The position numbers and the translations under genes are program-made. From the NCBI GenBank assembly GCA_028868515.1, contig JAGWUI010000013.1:21046-85045 (forward strand): DNA of 64,000 nt, in the 5' to 3' direction. Positions 17,602-26,106 of the stretch are shown in pieces. Source of the stretch: Gammaproteobacteria bacterium. GTDB taxonomy: Bacteria; Pseudomonadota; Gammaproteobacteria; Pseudomonadales; Moraxellaceae. The number at the start of each line of letters is the position of its first letter. Positions within the stretch are counted from its first letter, which is position 1. The notes beneath the pieces were generated by a model. The model was not told where the DNA came from, did no database searches, and saw nothing but the letters and a program-made list of their open reading frames with translations.

Positions 17602-19533
17602 GTGGGTAGAATTATCGGTATTGACTTAGGTACAACCAATTCATGTGTTGCTGTAATGGAAGGCGACAAAGTTAAAGTTATTGATAACGTTGAAGGCGCG
17701 CGTACTACGCCGTCGATCGTTGCATACAAAGATGCAGAAATTTTGGTTGGTCAAAGCGCGAAACGCCAAGCAGTGACCAATCCAAAAAACACATTGTTTG
17801 CGATCAAACGTTTGATCGGTCGTCGTTATAGTGATGACGTGGTACAAAAAGACATCGGCATGGTGCCTTACAAAATCGTGCAAGCTGACAATGGCGATGC
17901 ATGGGTTGAAGTAAACGGCAAAAAACTCGCTGCACAGCAAGTTTCTGCTGAAATCCTGAAAAAAATGAAGAAAACTGCTGAAGAATATCTGGGTGAACCA
18001 GTAACTGAAGCGGTCATCACTGTACCTGCATACTTCAACGATGCACAGCGTCAAGCAACTAAAGACGCTGGTCTGATCGCAGGTCTGGATGTAAAACGTA
18101 TCATCAACGAACCAACTGCAGCGGCGTTGGCATTCGGTATGGACAAAAAAGAAGGCGATCGCAAAATCGCTGTGTATGACTTGGGTGGTGGTACATTCGA
18201 CGTATCAATCATTGAAATTGCTGATGTTGATGGCGACCAACAGTTTGAAGTGTTGTCAACCAACGGTGACACATTCTTGGGCGGTGAAGACTTTGACTTA
18301 CGTCTGATCGACTTCTTGGTTGAAACCTTCAAATCAGAACAAGGCGTGAATCTGAAAAACGATCCACTCGCATTGCAACGTCTGAAAGAAGCAGCAGAAA
18401 AAGCGAAGATCGAATTGTCTTCTGCACAAAGCACTGAAGTGAACTTGCCATACATCACTGCTGATGCAACTGGTCCTAAGCATTTGGTGGTGACCATTAC
18501 TCGTGCAAAACTGGAAGGTTTGGTTGAAGACCTGATCGCACGCACGATTGAGCCATGTAAGATCGCTCTGAAAGACGCTGGTTTATCAGCAAGCGATATT
18601 TCTGACGTGATTTTGGTTGGTGGTCAAACACGTATGCCTAAAGTCATGGACAAAGTGAAAGAATTCTTTGGCAAAGAGCCACGTAAAGACGTGAACCCAG
18701 ACGAAGCAGTTGCGATTGGTGCAGCGATTCAAGGTGCGGTTCTGTCAGGTGACAAAAAAGACGTGTTGCTGCTCGACGTAACACCATTGACACTTGGTAT
18801 CGAAACAATGGGTGGTGTGTTGACGCCAATCATTGAAAAGAACACCATGATTCCAACCAAGAAATCACAAGTGTTCTCGACTGCAGATGACAACCAACCT
18901 GCGGTAACCATTCAAGTTTACCAAGGTGAACGTAAAATGGCTGCGCAGAACAAATCACTCGGTCGTTTTGACCTGACTGATATTCCGCCAGCACCACGCG
19001 GTATGCCACAAATCGAAGTGACTTTTGACATCGACGCAAATGGTATCTTGAACGTGTCTGCAAAAGATAAAGGTACTGGCAAAGCGCAAAGTATCCAAAT
19101 CAAAGCAAACTCAGGTTTGTCTGATGAAGAAATTCAACAAATGATCCGTGATGCAGAAGCAAATGCAGAAGAAGACAAGAAATTTGTCGACTTGGCAGCG
19201 GCGCGTAACGAAGCTGACCAATTGGTTCACGGCACTCAAAAAGCGGTGAAAGATTTGGGCGACAAAGCGACTGAAGAAGAGAAGAAAGCAATCGACGCAG
19301 CGATTGATGAGCTTGAAGCAGCAACTAAAGAAAGCGATGTTGATGCAATCAAAGCAAAAATCGAAGCATTGTCAGCAGTGTCTATGCCTTTGATGCAACG
19401 TGTGTATCAGGAAACTGAAGCAGCACAACAAGCTCAAGGTGGCGACGCAGGCCAAGGCGCTCAAGCACATCAAGCGCATGATGATGGTGTAGTTGATGCT
19501 GAATTCACAGAAGTGAAGGATGACAAGAAGTAA
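17602..19533 (+). CDS. dnaK: Molecular chaperone DnaK (Hsp70)
   Basis: A 643-residue ATP-dependent chaperone. Phosphate-1 motif [12 protein letters not shown] is at residues 5-16, then [22 protein letters not shown], the interdomain linker [10 protein letters not shown], a canonical substrate-binding beta domain and a helical lid. The C-terminus ends in the EEVD-like [10 protein letters not shown]. The start is GTG, preceded by a perfect AAGGAG. It has its own heat-shock-like promoter and a strong terminator. dnaJ does not follow, in contrast to E. coli, so the co-chaperone must be encoded elsewhere. Confidence 0.98.
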   Translation: MGRIIGIDLGTTNSCVAVMEGDKVKVIDNVEGARTTPSIVAYKDAEILVGQSAKRQAVTNPKNTLFAIKRLIGRRYSDDVVQKDIGMVPYKIVQADNGDAWVEVNGKKLAAQQVSAEILKKMKKTAEEYLGEPVTEAVITVPAYFNDAQRQATKDAGLIAGLDVKRIINEPTAAALAFGMDKKEGDRKIAVYDLGGGTFDVSIIEIADVDGDQQFEVLSTNGDTFLGGEDFDLRLIDFLVETFKSEQGVNLKNDPLALQRLKEAAEKAKIELSSAQSTEVNLPYITADATGPKHLVVTITRAKLEGLVEDLIARTIEPCKIALKDAGLSASDISDVILVGGQTRMPKVMDKVKEFFGKEPRKDVNPDEAVAIGAAIQGAVLSGDKKDVLLLDVTPLTLGIETMGGVLTPIIEKNTMIPTKKSQVFSTADDNQPAVTIQVYQGERKMAAQNKSLGRFDLTDIPPAPRGMPQIEVTFDIDANGILNVSAKDKGTGKAQSIQIKANSGLSDEEIQQMIRDAEANAEEDKKFVDLAAARNEADQLVHGTQKAVKDLGDKATEEEKKAIDAAIDELEAATKESDVDAIKAKIEALSAVSMPLMQRVYQETEAAQQAQGGDAGQGAQAHQAHDDGVVDAEFTEVKDDKK

Positions 19534-19550
19534 TTCTTAGAGTCTGAATG

Positions 19551-19579
19551 AAAAAAACGCTCCGTGAGGGGCGTTTTTT
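19551..19579 (+). terminator. Intrinsic terminator after dnaK
   Basis: Stem AAACGCTCC / GGGGCGTTT (one T-G pair) with a GTGA loop and a T run, 18 bases past the dnaK stop. It could also serve the convergent gene ending at 19603. Confidence 0.85.
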
Positions 19580-19602
19580 ATTGCACTGGACAAAATGTGA
19601 CT

Positions 19603-20568
19603 TCAGGATCTATCTATTAGCCTCTCTCTTTCTTTTAATGAACCTTCATTAAAAGTGTGCATTGGAATAGAGATGTAATCGATAGAGTTTTTATTAATGA
19701 AAATTGATCTATGGTAACCTTCGATTGGTAAATAAATAAGATCATCAAGATCGTCTGGATCAAACATAATTCGTTCGAACGTATCATACACAACTTCTTT
19801 TTCTATAATATTTTCTTGGCGAATTTGACCTGATAATAGTTGCCATGTGATAGTCGTAGCGCGCTGAAAAAGCTTTTCTAGGCATTTAGATGCAGATGCG
19901 ATTATTTCTTCACGTTTCTCTGCTGCAATATCTCCAGCCGCAATTCGCTGATCAAGCTTTTCTTCGGAAAATATTATAAGGTCACATAATTCATTGAATC
20001 TTTCTTCTTCATATTCCTCTTTTATATCGTCTATAAACTCTATATTTTCGATGAAATACCAAAAATCATCGTTTGGTAGTATCCCAAGATTATGTTTGTA
20101 GTTTGGATGTTCTGGTCCAAAATCACCGTATGCCTCACTGGAAAAATATATATCATAGATAGACTTACGACGGATAAAAACTATTCGGTTATCAAGTGAT
20201 TCAATAATTAGAATATTTTGATTATTCTCAAGTTGGTTATGAATAGAGAGCCGCTGTTCTTCAGAAAGTGGAAGCAATAAAGAGGCCTGAGGTATAGCAA
20301 AATGGATGGCGACCTCCCCAAAGTATGTTCGAGAGTCGCTAATTGAGCCATCGATTCCCATAGTATCGAATGCCTGAGCTTTTCCGAGAATAGCCTCAAC
20401 ATTCGTTTCGAGGACTTTAGCCAGTTTTTTTATTTTTCCTGCAGGAATTGATGCATTACCCGCTTCCCAGCGTTGATAGTTCGGTTGACTTACTCCCATT
20501 GCCTCAGCAACTTCGACCTGAGTTTTACCAGCAAGGAGTCTTGCTTTTTTTAAAGGAGATAAAGTCAT
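19603..20568 (-). CDS. XRE-type HTH protein with a large uncharacterised C-terminal region
   Basis: A 321-residue protein. Residues 4-60 are a Cro/CI-type helix-turn-helix (LLAGKTQVEVAEAMGVSQPNYQRWEAGN). The remaining 260 residues match nothing I recognise: they contain acidic helical stretches (DDIKEEYEEERFNELCDLIIF) and two similar-looking segments, RIVFIRRKSIYDIYF and RSIFINKNSIDYISI, perhaps an internal beta repeat. Its own promoter region is very AT-rich and has the palindrome ATATACGTATAT, consistent with autoregulation. No toxin, methylase or phage gene lies beside it, so its targets are unknown. Confidence 0.7.
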   Translation of the reverse strand: MTLSPLKKARLLAGKTQVEVAEAMGVSQPNYQRWEAGNASIPAGKIKKLAKVLETNVEAILGKAQAFDTMGIDGSISDSRTYFGEVAIHFAIPQASLLLPLSEEQRLSIHNQLENNQNILIIESLDNRIVFIRRKSIYDIYFSSEAYGDFGPEHPNYKHNLGILPNDDFWYFIENIEFIDDIKEEYEEERFNELCDLIIFSEEKLDQRIAAGDIAAEKREEIIASASKCLEKLFQRATTITWQLLSGQIRQENIIEKEVVYDTFERIMFDPDDLDDLIYLPIEGYHRSIFINKNSIDYISIPMHTFNEGSLKERERLIDRS

Positions 20569-20587
20569 GTGATGCTCGCAATTGATA

Positions 20588-20599
20588 ATATACGTATAT
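20588..20599. promoter_or_regulatory. Palindrome ATATACGTATAT upstream of the XRE gene
   Basis: Perfect 12-base palindrome 20 bases before the start codon at 20568. The same region holds two copies of TATACTTT (around 20604 and 20653), which may be half-sites. A plausible autoregulatory operator, seen by eye only. Confidence 0.4.
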
Positions 20600-20766
20600 A
20601 ATATACTTTATTGTATAATTGGTCGGCACACAATATTAACTATATACTTTTGTAGTTTTGCATCTGTGTTAGAGTTAATTATTTACCATTTTTAGATTCG
20701 TTTGGAGTCGTTATTATCTTAGAATTATTGAAAATTAATTCTTACGATCTATGAGTTCAGAAAATA

Positions 20767-21204
20767 ATGAGTAATCATGACCGTTTAGGCGAGCCTTCAT
20801 CAATCTATTACAAAACCACGTATGTCGTCCAAGACAGTGATATAGATGGTTTAGGACATATGAATAATACGGTTTACTTACGTCTGATGGAAAATTTGGC
20901 GTGGGCGCATTCTGAGCATTTGGGTTTAGGCGTCGAGGACTTCCAGCGAATCGGTTCTGCAATGGTTGCTCGTGAACATCGGATGACTTATTTAGGGGCG
21001 TTATTTGCAGGCGAGACAGTGCAGTTTGAAACGTGGCTAGATCATATCGATGCGCTGAATATGCATCGTTATTATCGCTTTACGCGTGTTTCTGATCAGA
21101 AGGTAGCGTTTGAGGCGCATACGCATTGGGTCTGTATTTCGATTGCAACTGGGCGACCACAAAGGATGCCGCCCGAGTTTAAGGTGGTTTATCGGCTGGG
21201 ATGA
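20767..21204 (+). CDS. 4HBT-type acyl-CoA thioesterase
   Basis: A 145-residue hotdog-fold protein. The segment DSDIDGLGHMNNTVYLRLMENLAW carries the 4-hydroxybenzoyl-CoA thioesterase signature, with a catalytic Asp (25 or 27) followed by Gly-His-Met-Asn. Members hydrolyse acyl- or aryl-CoA thioesters, usually as tetramers in the cytosol. It stands alone, convergent with the Sel1 gene; no catabolic operon suggests the substrate. Confidence 0.8.
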   Translation: MSNHDRLGEPSSIYYKTTYVVQDSDIDGLGHMNNTVYLRLMENLAWAHSEHLGLGVEDFQRIGSAMVAREHRMTYLGALFAGETVQFETWLDHIDALNMHRYYRFTRVSDQKVAFEAHTHWVCISIATGRPQRMPPEFKVVYRLG

Positions 21205-21231
21205 CGGTGTATTTCTTGGCTATAGTTTTAA

Positions 21232-22356
21232 CTAAAAAGACCATTTGGATTTATTTATTTTTTTGATATTTTCTTTTGCAGGTGCGAAGTCTTGATTCGC
21301 AGATTTCTGAAACCATGCTAATGCTTGAGAGTCATTTTTTGGGACGCTTTGCCCTTCGTAATACATAAGTCCAAGCGCGTTCTGAGCGGCAGCATTGCCT
21401 TTGTAGGCAGCCTTTTCGAACCAGTTAAGTGCCTGAGTATAATCTTGTTTTACGCCTACTCCTGAACGATAGGCAGCTCCGATGTTTAATTCAGCATTCT
21501 CAAATTCTTGGTCGGCAGCTTTTTTTAACCAGATAAAGGCTTGCGTATCATCTTTTGCAACACCTTGCCCCATGTAGAACATAGAGGCTAAGGTATTTTC
21601 TGCATCAGGTAAGTTTTGGTGTGCTGCTTTCTCAAACCAATGGAATGCTTGGGTATAATCCACAGCTATACCTTTGCCTTGCAAATACATGTTACCTAAA
21701 TTATTTTCAGCTTCTGGTAAGTTCTGGCGTGCAGCTTTTTCAAACCAAATGAGTGCTTGAGCGAAATCTTGTTTAGTATTATTACCTGTAAAATAAAACA
21801 TTCCTATATGATTTTCTGCCACTGGATCTCCTTGTTTAGCGGCAGCAATAATATCGGAAAGTTGGGTGGCTGGCGGTGTAACCGTAGCTGAATTAATAGA
21901 TTCTTGTGACTCAGGGTAGCTAATTAAGAGCTTGTCTTTTGAAGCCGTAGCTTCACCAGTCTTTGGATTGATATAGGGCTGATATTTATAGTGTCTGACA
22001 GCCGTCTCTGCAGCCATATCCAAATCATAATTACCAGAAGAGTTGTGAATGTCTACGCTTGTGACATTGCCATGATCATCTATTGAAACCCATAGGAGAA
22101 CTTGTCCAGTTTCTGGATGTGCAAGAAACGAAGGTGGCAGAACCAAAGGGGATTTGTGAATTATTCTGAGTAACTTGAAGTTTTCTTGGGCATCAAATTG
22201 ACTATAAATTTTTTCTTTTTTTTGTTCTTCTTCATTGTGTTGAACAGGGCTAGCAAGGGTTTGTTCCGCATTTTTAATTTGAGTGTCGCTGATATCAGCA
22301 AAACTATTCAAGCTATACAGCGAGAGCAGTGCAATAGTGATTTTGGTCATGTTCAA
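21232..22356 (-). CDS. Secreted TonB_C-domain and Sel1-repeat fusion protein
   Basis: A 374-residue protein with a signal peptide (residues 1-20, SLNSFA), a TonB C-terminal-like domain at about 64-147 (GQVLLWVSIDDHGNVTSVDI, DMAAETAVRHYKYQPY) and five Sel1/TPR-like repeats from about 178 to 370, each near 36 residues (for example FEKAARQNLPEAENNLGNMY). The TonB-like domain lacks the N-terminal membrane anchor and proline-rich spacer of real TonB, so it is unlikely to energise receptors. Sel1 repeats usually bind partner proteins. A periplasmic scaffold is a reasonable guess, no more. Confidence 0.75.
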   Translation of the reverse strand: MNMTKITIALLSLYSLNSFADISDTQIKNAEQTLASPVQHNEEEQKKEKIYSQFDAQENFKLLRIIHKSPLVLPPSFLAHPETGQVLLWVSIDDHGNVTSVDIHNSSGNYDLDMAAETAVRHYKYQPYINPKTGEATASKDKLLISYPESQESINSATVTPPATQLSDIIAAAKQGDPVAENHIGMFYFTGNNTKQDFAQALIWFEKAARQNLPEAENNLGNMYLQGKGIAVDYTQAFHWFEKAAHQNLPDAENTLASMFYMGQGVAKDDTQAFIWLKKAADQEFENAELNIGAAYRSGVGVKQDYTQALNWFEKAAYKGNAAAQNALGLMYYEGQSVPKNDSQALAWFQKSANQDFAPAKENIKKINKSKWSF

Positions 22357-22561
22357 TGGGTTTTCCTCCCAGAATTATAAATTTGAATAAAGAAAAAGCA
22401 TTTTGAGTTGATATGCTTGAGCTGGATTTGTCTTTTTAAAACCGCGTTGTACATCATATTGAATCAGAAATACGATTCTAATCAATCTTTTTCTATGTGA
22501 AATTATCAAATACAACCTCTGTATAATGTATCCCTAGTCGCTTTCTAAGTTTTTAAGTTCA

Positions 22562-23797
22562 ATGAATAAAATAACTGTGTTAAACCGCAAAACACTAATG
22601 TTTCCGCTTGCGGTCGTCCTTTTCGAATTCTGTGTGTATATCGCCAATGACATGATTCAACCGGGTATGATCGCGGTGATTACCGATTTTCATGTCGGTA
22701 CTGAGTGGGTGGCGCGTTCGCTGACGGCGTATCTGATTGGCGGGACGTTGGTGACGTGGTTACTTGGACCTTTATCAGATCGTTTGGGACGGCGTCCTGT
22801 GATGCTCTTTGGCGCAGTGATGTTTGCTGTGTCGCTGCTCTTGATTTTATTCTCATGGAATATCGAAACTTTCATGCTGATGCGCATCGTGCAGGGTGTA
22901 GGGCTTTGCTATATCTTGGCGGTGGGTTATGCCGCAATCCAAGAGGCTTTTGAAGAAAAAGCCGCGATCAAAGTCATGGCAATGATGGCAAATGTTGCTT
23001 TGCTTGCACCACTGATTGGTCCCGTCGCTGGTGCGGCTGTCGTGTCGGTTTGGCCGTGGCAAGTGAGCTTTATCTTGATTGCAGTGGTGGCGGTGTTGAG
23101 CGTGGTCGGGTTGTATTTCAATATGCCTGAAACTTTGGTGGTCAATAAAGCCGAACCCAAGCCATCGCTATCGTTCAGGGCTGTTTTGGGCGATTACTGG
23201 GCGTTGTTCCAAGAAGCACCTTTTGTGAAAGCGGCATTGTGTATGTCGTTGTTTGGTGTGCCGCTGATTGTGTGGATTGGTTTGTCTCCTGTCATTCTGA
23301 TTAAAGATTCAGGCATGACACCGATGGAGTATGGTCTGTGTCAGCTTCCTGTGATTGGCGCATTGATCATAGGCAATATCTTGTTGATGAAAGTCACGGA
23401 TAAATGGCCGCTTGATCGACCAATGAAATTTTCGCCTGCGATTACGGTGCTGGGATTGCTGTTGATGTTGCCGGTGTTGTATTTTCCTCAGCATATGTCG
23501 CTGTTTATCATTTTGGGCATGAGTTGTTTTGCCTTTGCTCAGGGATTGGCGTTTGCTGTGATGTATCGTTTTGTGATGACTTCAGCACCGCATGGTGCGG
23601 GGGTGATGGGGGCTGCGGTGGGAATGTTGTTGATGGCGGGTTATGCGGTTGAGCTGGAATTGGCGGCTTGGTTGTATAGTCACTTTTCTGCGACGGGTTT
23701 GTTTGTGATGTTGACGATTTTTGCGGTGCTTTATTTTGTGTTATTGCCAGGGGTGTTGAGGAGAGCGATGGCGCAAAGGGAGGCAGACGCAAGCTAG
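22562..23797 (+). CDS. mdfA: MdfA-like multidrug/proton antiporter (MFS)
   Basis: A 411-residue, 12-helix MFS drug exporter. Helix 1 has the MdfA signature FEFCVYIANDMIQPGM with Glu22 and Asp30, the equivalents of E. coli Glu26 and Asp34 that couple protons and drug; motif A is GPLSDRLGRRPVM, and the motif near MRIVQGVGLCYI carries the essential Arg. The similarity to MdfA extends through YAAIQEAFEEKAAIKVMAMMANVALLAPLIGP. Expected function is export of chloramphenicol, quaternary cations and similar compounds. A palindromic repeat element starts 13 bases after the stop. Confidence 0.88.
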   Translation: MNKITVLNRKTLMFPLAVVLFEFCVYIANDMIQPGMIAVITDFHVGTEWVARSLTAYLIGGTLVTWLLGPLSDRLGRRPVMLFGAVMFAVSLLLILFSWNIETFMLMRIVQGVGLCYILAVGYAAIQEAFEEKAAIKVMAMMANVALLAPLIGPVAGAAVVSVWPWQVSFILIAVVAVLSVVGLYFNMPETLVVNKAEPKPSLSFRAVLGDYWALFQEAPFVKAALCMSLFGVPLIVWIGLSPVILIKDSGMTPMEYGLCQLPVIGALIIGNILLMKVTDKWPLDRPMKFSPAITVLGLLLMLPVLYFPQHMSLFIILGMSCFAFAQGLAFAVMYRFVMTSAPHGAGVMGAAVGMLLMAGYAVELELAAWLYSHFSATGLFVMLTIFAVLYFVLLPGVLRRAMAQREADAS

Positions 23798-23809
23798 GTG
23801 CTTTGAAGT

Positions 23810-23903
23810 CTTCCCCTGAGGGGGAAGATTTAGATGGGGGTGCTTTTGCTGTTCGTTGAAAAATCAAAAGCGTCCCCATCCCGACCTTCCCCCTCAGGGG
23901 AAG
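23810..23903. repeat. Nested palindromic repeat element
   Basis: A 94-base element. Its ends are perfect 18-base inverted repeats (23810-23827 and 23886-23903), each itself a short palindrome (CTTCCCC-TGAG-GGGGAAG). Inside is a second pair of 16-base arms (23833-23848 and 23865-23880) with two mismatches. It can fold into a cruciform and sits between mdfA and the SDR gene. Similar REP/MITE-like elements are common in intergenic DNA; copy number elsewhere was not checked. The rest of the gap to 24076 shows nothing recognisable. Confidence 0.75.
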
Positions 23904-24076
23904 GAGAAAGAGCAGTTGGTCAATTCATTTGACTTCCCTCTCTAAACACCCTAACCTTCGCGGCGAGTAATTGAGCCGACTCGTTTATTCTAATTCTGCG
24001 GGCTTTATTTTATAGAGTCCTCAGCCGAGGATCTTGGTTGGGGCAGGTGACTGCTACACCTAGACGATTAGAATGT

Positions 24077-24108
24077 AAAAAAGCCGAACAGAGATGTTCG
24101 GCTTTTTT
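24077..24108 (-). terminator. Terminator for the SDR gene (bidirectional)
   Basis: Stem AAAAAAGCCGAACA / TGTTCGGCTTTTTT with loop GAGA, flanked by A and T runs on both sides, so it can act on both strands. It lies 19 bases after the SDR stop codon. Confidence 0.9.
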
Positions 24109-24126
24109 GCGTTTGGACATTCAGAA

Positions 24127-25002
24127 TTATGATTTGCTGGCGAGTTTCTTCGCTTGTTTTTTAGCAATTGCGCGGCTTTGTAGTTTGGTCACAGTACCGA
24201 AAATCTTTTGATAACCTTGTGGTAGGACGCGTTGGATTGCATCAAGTACTTTGGCATCGCTACCGATCAGTAGGCGGCGTTGATCATGGCGGATCGCGTC
24301 AATGATTTGACGTGCAGCTTCTTCTGGTGGTGTGCGGAGCAATTTGTCGAACTCAGCAATGCTTTTTTCTGCACTCATACCGAGTGAGCTAACGCTGTCG
24401 CTCATGCGTGCGGCTTTTGCGATATTGGTGCGGATACCGCCTGGGTGAACGCAAGTTGAGCTCACGCCGCATTTTTGCATATCGAGTTCTTGGCGGAGTG
24501 ATTCAGTGAAGCCACGAACCGCAAATTTACTTGCGTTATAAGCGCTTTGTGTTGGCTGTGAAGTGAGACCGAACAGACTCGAAATATTGACAATGTGGCC
24601 TTCGCCTGCTTTCTTCAGCAATGGCAAGAATTCTTTAGTGCCGTAAACCACACCCCAGAAGTTGATGCCCATCATCCATTCGAGATCAGCATAGCTCATG
24701 CCTTCAACGGTGCTGCCCATCGCAACGCCAGCGTTGTTGATGATGATGTTGACTTTGCCGTGTTCTTTCTCAGCGTCTTTTGCCCAAGCTGCAACTTGTT
24801 CCAGTTTAGAAACATCAACTTTTTGGGTGGTGACTTTGACATTAGAAGATTTTACGAGATCAACTGTTGTCGCTAAGCCTTTTTCGTTGACGTCCGAAAG
24901 TGCAAGGTTGCAGCCTTCTTTAGCCAATAAAACTGCCAATTGCTGACCAATACCCGAACCCGCACCAGTGATTGCAGCAACTTTGCCTTTTAAAACTTTC
25001 AT
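24127..25002 (-). CDS. Short-chain dehydrogenase/reductase
   Basis: A 291-residue classical SDR. NAD(P)-binding TGAGSGIG at 12-19, Asp37 after the second strand (ALSDVNE, suggesting NAD), NNAG at 89-92, and the catalytic Ser142, Tyr155 and Lys159 (YNASK). The C-terminus is extended and basic (KKQAKKLASKS), as in the lipid- or steroid-active SDRs of Acinetobacter and mycobacteria. It is divergent from a TetR gene and has an operator-like palindrome 69 bases upstream shared with the HSL hydrolase pair, so it may act on the alcohol released by those esterases. Confidence 0.85.
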   Translation of the reverse strand: MKVLKGKVAAITGAGSGIGQQLAVLLAKEGCNLALSDVNEKGLATTVDLVKSSNVKVTTQKVDVSKLEQVAAWAKDAEKEHGKVNIIINNAGVAMGSTVEGMSYADLEWMMGINFWGVVYGTKEFLPLLKKAGEGHIVNISSLFGLTSQPTQSAYNASKFAVRGFTESLRQELDMQKCGVSSTCVHPGGIRTNIAKAARMSDSVSSLGMSAEKSIAEFDKLLRTPPEEAARQIIDAIRHDQRRLLIGSDAKVLDAIQRVLPQGYQKIFGTVTKLQSRAIAKKQAKKLASKS

Positions 25003-25070
25003 TGTTTAATTCCTCGTGGAACATCTTTGGGAGACTTATGGGGAGAGTAGCTCAGCCGTTACTATAGTTT

Positions 25071-25088
25071 TGACAATATGTATTGTCA
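25071..25088. promoter_or_regulatory. Operator-like palindrome TGACAAT-N4-ATTGTCA (SDR/tetR region)
   Basis: Perfect arms at 25071-25077 and 25082-25088; one more base pair on each side extends it to 20 bases. It is between the divergent SDR and TetR genes, nearest the SDR start. Arms and spacing equal those at 16599-16616. Confidence 0.7.
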
Positions 25089-25290
25089 ATATTAATATCT
25101 AGCTCATATTGGCATTTATGCTCAAATTTTGTTTTTTTGGAAATTAAGATTGCTTATACGACTTTTCATCACAAAGACCGCACATCAACACGCTCTAGTG
25201 ATAATTTTTGCGTGATACAATGACTTAAGCATAGATAATATTCGGCAGCAGCGATAGCGCGTTTTGTCGATAAAGATAAAGGGTTGAACT

Positions 25291-26046
25291 ATGGGAAGTG
25301 AAGTGGAAAATGTAGTGCCTGAAAGTCAAATGATTGACGAAAATGATTTGACTGCAAATGAAACGCCAATTGATGCGAAGCCTTCTGGTGTTAAGCGCCG
25401 TAGCTTTAAAGGGATGAGCTTGGAGGTTCGTCAGGCAGAGCGCCGCGAGCGGTTGATGGAAGCGGGTTTACAGGCCTACGGCACTTTAGGTTTTTTTTCA
25501 GTCACTGTGCGTGATGTGTGTGTCGAAGCGAAGCTGACAGAGCGCTATTTTTATGAATCTTTTAAAAATAGTGGTGCGCTGTTTGATGCGATTTATATGC
25601 GTTTAGTTGAGGATTTACAACAGCATATCATGACTGCGGTAATGCAGGGTGCGCCTGATCCAAAACAAATGGTTCAACTAGGATTGACGGCATTTTTTCA
25701 GCGCTTAAGTGATGATCAACGCGTTACGAGAATTTTATTTATTGACGCGATTTTGGTTCATGAAAATGGCGGAAAGAGCATTCATAAGGCGGTCAAACGT
25801 TTTGATTTGATGACTCAATCTTTTATTACCTTAATGATTCCACAAGCCCAAGAAAACATGGCAATGATTTCTTTAATTTCAACGGGTTTGACGGGTTATG
25901 TATCTCATCTATCGACGCGCTGGGCGATCAGTGGATTTAAAGAATCTGTGGATGAGTTAATGGCAGCATGTATGGTGTTGTATGAGGCATTACTTTCTCA
26001 TTTTCAGGCTGGGGCATCATTGATCAAGGTTACTCCAAAAGAGTGA
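25291..26046 (+). CDS. TetR-family transcriptional regulator
   Basis: A 251-residue regulator with a long acidic N-terminal extension (about 38 residues) before the HTH. The DNA-binding part is RRERLMEAGLQAYGTLGFFSVTVRDVCVEAKLTERYFYESFKN, then a helical ligand domain. It is divergent from the SDR gene and the likely ligand of the palindrome at 25071-25088. If so, it may also control the hydrolase pair, whose promoter has the same site. Ligand unknown. An ATG at 25330 would shorten the extension; the HTH is unaffected. Confidence 0.82.
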   Translation: MGSEVENVVPESQMIDENDLTANETPIDAKPSGVKRRSFKGMSLEVRQAERRERLMEAGLQAYGTLGFFSVTVRDVCVEAKLTERYFYESFKNSGALFDAIYMRLVEDLQQHIMTAVMQGAPDPKQMVQLGLTAFFQRLSDDQRVTRILFIDAILVHENGGKSIHKAVKRFDLMTQSFITLMIPQAQENMAMISLISTGLTGYVSHLSTRWAISGFKESVDELMAACMVLYEALLSHFQAGASLIKVTPKE

Positions 26047-26106
26047 TGAGTATTGATCATGCAGCATGAGCTGAACGATTAATGATGTTCGCTATGAATC
26101 ATTTAT

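Noticed and set aside
18051..18545. 164-codon open frame on the minus strand inside dnaK
   Set aside because: Antiparallel shadow of a highly biased gene; Ser/Arg-rich composition, no motif, no ribosome-binding site.
23508..23879. Proline-rich 123-codon frame on the minus strand overlapping mdfA and the repeat
   Set aside because: Low-complexity translation caused by the antisense of mdfA and the G-rich repeat.
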